Source of the DNA: Platanthera guangdongensis
Lineage: Eukaryota > Streptophyta > Magnoliopsida > Asparagales > Orchidaceae
Direction: 5' to 3'
Assembly (NCBI GenBank): GCA_039583875.1
Contig: CM077151.1
Span: forward strand, 118,831,519 to 118,895,518
DNA length: 64,000 nucleotides
Shown: piece by piece, positions 57,304-64,000 of the stretch
How the letters are laid out: each line of letters opens with the position of its first letter
Position numbering within the stretch: the stretch's first letter is position 1
Notes under the pieces: generated by a model
Told to the model about the DNA's origin: nothing
Seen by the model: the letters and a program-made list of their open reading frames with translations, nothing else
Databases searched by the model: none
Translations under genes and position numbers: made by a program

Positions 57304-60300
57304 TTACGGGAACAAATGAGGGTGAGCCACCCTCATCGTTGACTCGAGCTCCCACGTCGCGCTTTCCACATCCTGATTTTTCCATAACACCTTGACCATA
57401 GGAATCTTCTTTTTCCGCAACACACGATCTTGGGAGTCCAATATCCGGATGGGCATCTCCACATATGAAAGGTTTGGCGCTAATTACGGCACAACGTCCA
57501 ACACTTGCGTGTCCTTCCGCATACACTTGCGTAGTTGGCTAACATGAAACACATTGTGAACACCAGGAAAGTTCACAGGTAATTCCAGTTTGTAGGCAGA
57601 TGCTCCAACTCGCGCAAGAATCTTGAAGGGACCTACAAATCTTGGGTCTAATTTGCGCTCTTTCCCAAATCTTTTAATCCCAACCATTGGGGAGACTTTC
57701 AAGCAAACAGAATCCCCCACCGCAAACTCCAATTCCGACCTTCGTCGGTTGGCATACTTTTCATATCGCTCTTGGGCGATTCGGAGCTTCTCCCGAATAC
57801 CTCGTACTGCAACTTCCATATCCTCGAGCGCCTCTGGCCCCAACAAAGGCCGCTCGCCAACCTCAGTCCAAAAGAGTGGGGTCCGACATCGTCGCCCATA
57901 TAAGGCTTCAAACGGAGCCATTTGCAAGCTTTCTTGATAGCTATTATTATACGCGAACTCCATAAGCCGCAAACGTTCATCCCATGCTCCGCCATACTCC
58001 AGAATGTAACATCGAATCATGTCTTCTACAATTTGATTTACTCTCTCGGTTTGGCCATTCGTCTGAGGATGATAAGCTGTGGAGTATCGCAAATCTGTTC
58101 CCAAACCCTCTTGTAAACTGCGCCAAAAACGAGAGGTAAAGCGGGAATCTCGGTCTGAAATGATATTCACAGGCACACCATGCAGTCGGATGATCTCGTT
58201 CACATAGAGCTCCGCTATTGTTTTCATCGGGTAGTTGACCTTAAAGGGTATGAAATGAGCACACTTGGTCAACCTATCCACGATCACCCACACGGAGTCA
58301 TGTCCTCGGGGAGATCTTGGTAAACCGGTAATAAAATCCATTGAGATGCTTTCCCACTTCCAGGTTGGAATCTCCAATGGTGTCAACTTGCCACCAGGCT
58401 TCCCATGATCAGCTTTCACCCGTTTGCAGGTATGACATTCTGAGACAAATTGCGCTATATCTCTTTTCATTCCATACCACCAGACAATTTGTTTCAAATC
58501 ACGGTACATTTTTGTTGAGCCTGGATGGTAGGCCATACTTGCGCCGTGTGCTTCCTTACACACCATCTCACGAATCTCCCCAACTGCAGGAATACAAAAG
58601 CGCCCACGATACTTTAACGTGCCTGCACCATCAATCGCAAAATCCGGTAATTCACCCTTTTCAGTCCGAAGAGATAAATGCAACAGATCAGGATCATCTT
58701 TTTGATGTTGTCTTGTAAGCACCAGCCATGACGGTTCTTCTATTGCCGAATGACTTTGCGGTTCATATCTGCACACCGTAATATCCATCAACAGAAATTC
58801 CTCCACAAGACGGTCGACAGAAAGATGAAATAATTTCCCCGTCTTCCGACTCAAAGCATCGGCCACAACATTCGCCTTCCCCGGGTGATACTGAATGTCC
58901 ACATCATAATCCGCGACATACTCAAGTCATCGCCGTTGGCGCAAATTAAGTTCTTTCTGCGTGAAGACATACTTCAAACTCTTATGATCTGTAAAGATTT
59001 TACACTGCGCACCATATAGCAAGTGTCTCCACAACTTCAATGCAAATATCACCGCTGCAAACTCCAAATCATGCGTTGGGTAATTCTTTTCATGACTTTT
59101 CAACTGCCGAGACCCATACGCAATCACCTTCTTGTCTTGCATTAACACACAGCCAAGTCCAACGTGCGACGCATCCACAAACACTTCATACTCTTTTCCT
59201 TCCGTCGGTAAGACCAACACAGGAGCGGTACATAATCGATGTTTGAGTTCCAGGAAGGAGGTCTCACACTTGTCATTCCATTCAAATGCCACGTTATTCT
59301 GGGTTAATCGAGTCAAAGGTGCGGCCAACGTCGCAAAACCTTCGACAAATCTGCGATAATAGCCGGCTAAGCCCAAGAAGCTTCGAATCTCCTTGGGTGT
59401 TTCCGGTCTTCTCCATTCCATGACCGCAGAAATCTTTTCAGGATCCACTGAAATACCCTGGTGATTAATGACATGACCCAGAAAAGCAACTTGCGGCAAC
59501 CAAAACTCGCATTTGCTTAGCTTGGCGAATAACCGTTGATCTCGTAAAGTGGCCAATACTACTCGCAGATGCTGTTCATGTTCCTCAGCACTGCGGGAGT
59601 AGATAAGAACATCATCAATAAACACCACCACAAATTTATCCAAATAGTCCTAGAACACTCTGTTCATCAGATCCATGAAAGCTGATGGTGCATTGGTCAA
59701 TCCAAACGACATCACAAGGAATTCAAAGTGGCCATGCCTTGATCAAAATGCAGTTCGCGGAATATCAGATTCCCGGACCTTGAGCTGATGATAGCCCGAG
59801 CGGAGATCAATCTTCAAAAAGACAGAACTGCCACGCAGTTGATCAAATAAATCATCGATTCTTGGCAGTGGGTACTTGTTTTTAATAGTCACCTTGTTCA
59901 ACTCCCGGTAATCGATGCAAAGCCGCATCGACCCATCTTTCTTCTTTACAAATAACACCGGTGCACCCCAAGGTGATGAACTCGGCCGGATAAACCCTTT
60001 TGCCAACAAGTCATCTAACTGTGTACGCAACTCTGCTAGCTCACGCAGGGCCATCCTGTATGGAGCTTTCGCGATCGGTCGCGTACCCGGCTCCAACTCA
60101 ATAACAAACTCGACGTCACGATCAGGGGGTAGACCAGGAAGGTCAGTAGGAAAAACATCTGGGAAGTCACGCACAACAGGAATCTCCTCCAAAAGCGGCA
60201 AAACAGCACTAGTCCCCACAGCGGAGACAAGACAAGCAAAACAGTCGGAAACAAACAACGTCCGAACACATACCGCCGAAAGCCCTGGAGAATCCTGGCA

Positions 60301-60678
60301 AGAATCACCATACACACTTCCTGGCTGACCATCATCCTTGACAAAATCCAAGCGCTTCCCTCTGCACTGGATGACGGCGTCATAGCGGGCTAACCAGTCC
60401 ATACCCAGAATGACGTCGAAATCTTCCAAATCGATTACCTTGCAATCCACCCTTGCTATAAAATCTCCCAACAAAATGGGACAATCAAGAAGACCCCAGT
60501 CAGCCACCACAGAAGCGCCAGAAGGAAATTTCACCAAAAACGCATTCCCCACTCGCTCTGGTGTCAAATGATACCGATCTAGAAAGGTTCGCGCTACAAA
60601 TGAATGGGTCGCGCCAGAATCAAAGAGAACACGCGCCCAACGGTTCTTGACCTTAAAGTTTCCTATAAAGTATATATG
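57304..60678 (-). pseudogene. pol: chromovirus pol D: protease to chromodomain, four nonsense codons
   Basis: One frame holds protease [11 protein letters not shown] (near 60625), RT ([24 protein letters not shown] near 59615), RNase H ([23 protein letters not shown]), integrase HHCC (58560-58440) with its three acids ([26 protein letters not shown]), and a group II chromodomain ending HPHLFP at 57304. Stops interrupt it: TGA (Arg) at 59743, TAG (Lys) at 59650, TGA (Trp) at 58927 and TAA (Gln) at 57484. No frameshift was seen. Catalytic residues are intact. Gag lies upstream in the same frame, separated by stops at 60700 and 60679. With near-identical LTRs, so many stops suggest the copy was already defective when it moved. 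Confidence 0.93.
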
Positions 60679-60699
60679 CTACGCTAAGAACTACACATA

Positions 60700-61956
60700 C
60701 TAGGTATACATAAAACGAGAACCAGAGGACGGAATCGAACCTGAAATAACTTGAGGTGATGTATGCGCTTCCTCTGCAGAGACCACATTCAACTTCCCTT
60801 TGCCTTTGTCCAAGCGCGGAGGCGGAGGCAAAGCCTGGAGTGGTGCGGGTTGCAACACAGCTTGAACCTGTGGGCACCTTGCACGAAGATGTCCTGGTCT
60901 GCCACACTGAAAGCATACCTTATCTTTGGCCCAGCAGCGGCTCACATCATGACCTCTTCTCCCACAAAATGTACACGCCAAGTCTCTGGTTGGCGCACCC
61001 TGAATGGCGTGCACCTGCTCCTTTTGCATCCCCAACCGCTTGAAACATGTCTCAAAGGGGTGACCAGCTCGGCCACAGAAGCTACATGTCTCCTTGTTTC
61101 TCTTCCTTACGTCTGCGTCTTGGGAGCTTTTCCCTCCCACCAGCTTCCTCTTATCCTTCCTCATCAGTTGTCCTCTTTGTTTTGCAGTTTCGATCGCTTC
61201 CACCTTCAACGCCGCCTCAACCACAGCAGTGTAACTCGTCGCTCCATAAGCACTTGCGAACTGTTGTACGTCGCTGCGGAGTCCGCCCAAAAACCGCTTG
61301 ACGCGATCAGCTTCTGTCGTCACCAAGCTCGGTGCAAACCGGCTTAACTTGCTAAACGCGATTTCATACTCACTCACTGTGAGTTTCCTTTGCTTCAAAT
61401 ACAAAAAGTCATTCATCAGGCGGTCCCTTTCCACTGCCGGTAGAAACTTGCGCCGTACCAGTTCTTTAAACACTTCCCACGAACAGCCCGCCCCTAGGCC
61501 TTCCTTTTCTCGTAACCACAATCCTTTCGCCAATCCCTTAAGTTGATAGGCAGCAAGCATCACCTTCTGGTCCTCAGTCACACCAGCATACACAAACATT
61601 TCTTCCAACGTGATCACCCAGTCATCCAAGATTACGAAGTCTGCCTTTCCATCATACGTCGGTGGTCCAAGTCGTTGAAACTGCGAGATGAAAGTCATCG
61701 CAGGAGGAACAACAACTGGGGGTGTCACTGCCACTGAAGGAGTCGAACTAGTGGGGCCTCTAACCGTCCCTTGTCCTCTTGGTGCCAGCCCAGACATAGC
61801 GGATGACATAGCTTGAAGCTGGGACTGCACTTCCTGCACCTGTCTCGTCAAAGCCTCATTACTTTGGCGAAGACTATCTATCAGCGCATTATTCTGCGCG
61901 CCCGAAGATTCACCCTCAGATTGGGGAGTTTGCCTTGTCACTGGACGCTTCGACAT
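60700..61956 (-). CDS. gag: chromovirus Gag of D, intact
   Basis: 418 codons from ATG 61956 (MSKRPVTRQTPQSEGESSG), chosen over the in-frame upstream ATG because G1 starts at the same place. It has a Gln-rich helical N-terminus and the core [19 protein letters not shown] with the conserved W and SWEVFKELV segments. Three CCHC knuckles follow (CSFCGRAGHPFETC, CTFCGRRGHDVSRC, CFQCGRPGHLRARC). No stop. This is the only intact protein of D, and it could package RNA of this or related elements. It ends SRFMYT just before the pol frame. Confidence 0.92.
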   Translation of the reverse strand: MSKRPVTRQTPQSEGESSGAQNNALIDSLRQSNEALTRQVQEVQSQLQAMSSAMSGLAPRGQGTVRGPTSSTPSVAVTPPVVVPPAMTFISQFQRLGPPTYDGKADFVILDDWVITLEEMFVYAGVTEDQKVMLAAYQLKGLAKGLWLREKEGLGAGCSWEVFKELVRRKFLPAVERDRLMNDFLYLKQRKLTVSEYEIAFSKLSRFAPSLVTTEADRVKRFLGGLRSDVQQFASAYGATSYTAVVEAALKVEAIETAKQRGQLMRKDKRKLVGGKSSQDADVRKRNKETCSFCGRAGHPFETCFKRLGMQKEQVHAIQGAPTRDLACTFCGRRGHDVSRCWAKDKVCFQCGRPGHLRARCPQVQAVLQPAPLQALPPPPRLDKGKGKLNVVSAEEAHTSPQVISGSIPSSGSRFMYT

Positions 61957-62295
61957 CCTAGAGACACAGTCACTCTTGTCAATCTCAAATCCAACAAAAC
62001 ACACAACGGCTATGTACAGACCATACATATCAAAATATGAATATCAACTGCTAACTTGCTTTGGGAGTTTGAGAATGATGGCATGCCTCACCTAAAGATG
62101 ACTCACCGTCATCCCACTAACTTGTGCCTAAACCATGGATGCATGACTTGCTTTGACCCAAAAGCATGAGTGTACAAGTGTCATCATGTAAGTCTTAGCT
62201 TGGCACGTTGTGCTCATGCAATGTTATGTTATGCGTGCTGTGCTATGCATTCTAGAAAAGGCCTTAATGCATGCCAGGAGCGGTCGTACGCATCA

Positions 62296-62467
62296 CAATG
62301 CTATGCATCCCATACTACATAGCATTGCATGCAACGAAGAAAAGAAAACGTGCTAGTCGCATCCATGTGGTGAGGTTATGCATCCCATACTACATAACCC
62401 TCACATGTTGCCCCTATGGTGGATCCATATACAGCCACATATTATGCATCCCATACTACATAATATG
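62296..62467 (-). ncRNA. triple stem-loop in 5' leader of D
   Basis: Hairpins at 62296-62327 (arms CAATGCTATG/CATAGCATTG), 62370-62404 (arms GTGAGGTTATG/CATAACCCTCAC) and 62438-62467 (arms CATATTATG/CATAATATG), each with the loop CATCCCATACTA on the + strand. Compared with G1, the first stem has a T-A to C-G pair change on both arms. Candidate packaging or dimerisation structure. Confidence 0.7.
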
Positions 62468-62610
62468 CCCCGTATACTTCTGTTCATGCCATGAGTGTAG
62501 TGTACGTGCTTCGGCAAAGACATACTGATGGCACCTCGGTGTGTGTATGAAATGATGCTTACACTCACAAAACAAAAAGGAAAGTTTGCCCGACCAAATG
62601 TCAAGCAAAC

Positions 62611-62625
62611 CTCCCTCTGATACCA
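62611..62625 (-). other. primer binding site of D
   Basis: In sense TGGTATCAGAGGGAG starts two bases after the LTR; initiator tRNA-Met type. Confidence 0.82.
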
Positions 62626-62627
62626 AC

Positions 62628-64000
62628 TGTCACAACCCGCATTTCCTCAACGAGTACCTCGTATCAGAGCAAGAGGAACTACGGGTTATGATGCCACGTC
62701 GTGCAGGGGATAACTGCACACGTTCAGGCAACCCTTGACGCTTACTTTATGAATTGAAATTCAACAGTTATATGTAAGAAAATTAGTTCATTTGCTGGCC
62801 GTATCCCACGGCCTTAGGTATCAAAACACATTGTTACGCGGCGGAAATCCTTGGTTTATTCATCCCGAACTCCTATATGCAGCCTAGAGTGATATTTTTA
62901 TACGAAATCCTCTTTGTTTACGTTATTTGAAAATAAGTCTTAATTTAGCAAGTCATGTATGCATGAGATACAATAATAGTTTTGGTTTAGCTTCAAAATA
63001 CCTAATGCAACCTACCAGAAAACTATCCCAAAAGCAAGTACATTCCATCCAAAGGAGTTACAATAGCAGTCTAGTTCATATTTACATAAAAGAAAATCCA
63101 CCAAATGGGCGCCAACAAGCTGACACGAACCCATTGGGGCACATGTATGTCTGTACAACAAAAGGAGAACTACCTCGCTTTGAATGCTCGGTTAGCTCCC
63201 AAGAAACGCCTCCAACCAACCTAGCCGCTCAACCGGCTACAACCTGCACCTGAGGCATTCAAGCAAGAATACCTCAGCAATCAACCAAACCATACAAAAG
63301 AGAGTACAAATTTCATAATGAATCAAGAAGGGGCTTACCGACCCCATAGCAATGCTTATGTCAAAAGAGTGCACAAAACAAGTGCGTACATGTAGAAAAA
63401 AAATGTCATTCCAAAGGGTCAACCGCACCAAGTGCGTACTAGTTCTTCAAGTCCTGCTCAAACCGCAGGAACAAAAGGCAAAACACATGACTATTCCATC
63501 ATTCATAGAACAAGAATCTACTAGACAAGTGAAGCATAAGCAGTGGTTAAGTTCAATTTCACAAGGGTCTTATCGGTGGCGGCCCTAAAGTGGAACGCAC
63601 CAAACAAAACCAGCCCAAATCGGGGCCAAAGTGGTCTCTCTAACCACAAAACAAAACCCGGTGGCCACAGGCTGAAACCACACCACCCCTTGCAAAAGTC
63701 TCACACAAACGCTCCCGCCATGCTTCACGAATTCGCCTCGCAAAACACCCCATAACCCAAGGTAACACGTTTCCTTTCATCGCCCTCACACATGCTAACA
63801 AGTTGCTAGAAGATGGATTACGCTATAATCATGAGGAACACGAATAAAGTACGTGATGAGAAACAAGAACAATCTTCATGATTATACATGAGGAGAAACA
63901 AATGACATGAAGTAATCATAAAGCTAGAGAATTTAAGCATGGAGATCATGTTAGTAAAGTATTGAGAAATTCAAAGGTATCATGAAGAACAAGCTATGGA
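62628..64000 (-). repeat. 5' LTR of D, partial (window end)
   Basis: 1373 bp matching 54690-56062 with about eight base differences. The U3 part with the array lies beyond the window. Confidence 0.95.

Larger units (their letters stand above)
54690..64000 (-). mobile_element. Ty3/gypsy chromovirus D (Tekay/Del type)
   Basis: 3' LTR 54690-57199, internal region 57200-62627, 5' LTR from 62628 beyond the window end. TTGCC before 54690 is one expected target duplication. About 8 differences in the 1370 bp of LTR that can be compared (about 99.4% identity) make it the youngest element here. A sister family of G1: LTR ends, leader hairpins, gag and pol all align, but the LTR palindrome array is different. 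Confidence 0.95.

Noticed and set aside
1..64000. Host genes, tRNA or rRNA genes between elements
   Set aside because: Every stretch could be assigned to an LTR retrotransposon part; the tRNA-like TGGTATC words are primer binding sites.

Overview
The window is plant nuclear DNA made entirely of LTR retrotransposons nested inside one another. I see no host gene, tRNA or rRNA. The families are Ty1/copia of the SIRE/Maximus type (gag-pol plus a third ORF), Ty3/gypsy chromoviruses of the Tekay/Del type (three zinc knuckles in Gag, group II chromodomain after integrase), and one Tat-lineage Ty3/gypsy element of Retand type. Initiator-methionine-type primer sites (TGGTATC...), polypurine tracts and TG...CA LTR ends support this. 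The species cannot be read from the sequence; a large, repeat-rich seed-plant genome is likely.

Layout. 1-8569: 3' part of copia element A (+ strand; pol, ORF3, 3' LTR). A sits in gypsy-type LTR G (8570-10212), which sits in a decayed gypsy pol F (10213-11531, minus). F is also broken by LTR E (+, from 11532). E is broken at 13534 by copia element C (minus), whose parts are 13534-15627 and 39884-49026. C is split by copia element B (minus, 15628-39878, target duplication AACAT). B is split by chromovirus G1 (minus, 24513-35979, target duplication ACTGG). The 5' LTR of C is broken at 49027 by gypsy LTR H (+). H is broken at 51480 by Retand element I (+), and I is broken at 54690 by chromovirus D (minus), which runs off the window. 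The deepest chain is F > E > C > H > I > D, six levels.

How the parts work. Copia elements encode Gag with two zinc knuckles, protease, integrase, RT and RNase H, then a roughly 930-codon third ORF. In all three copies this ORF lies about 490-510 bp downstream of pol, behind an array of the palindrome GTGTCGACAC and a TATA box (TATAAATAGG) placed 106-107 bp before the ATG. The same palindrome fills the copia LTRs upstream of their TATA boxes, and also fills the LTRs of the unrelated chromovirus family G1/E. The sister chromovirus D and LTR H carry a rearranged relative, GACACGCCCGTGTC. The third-ORF protein has basic nuclear-localisation-like clusters and coiled-coil-like stretches but no visible membrane segment. 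It may therefore be a nuclear factor rather than an envelope.

The chromovirus leaders (G1 and D) contain three consecutive hairpins with an invariant 12-nt loop and changing but still paired stems, a candidate packaging or dimerisation RNA. Nearly every coding region is broken, mostly by C-to-T type stop codons; the two chromovirus gag ORFs and the 1055-codon pol of C are the only long intact ones.
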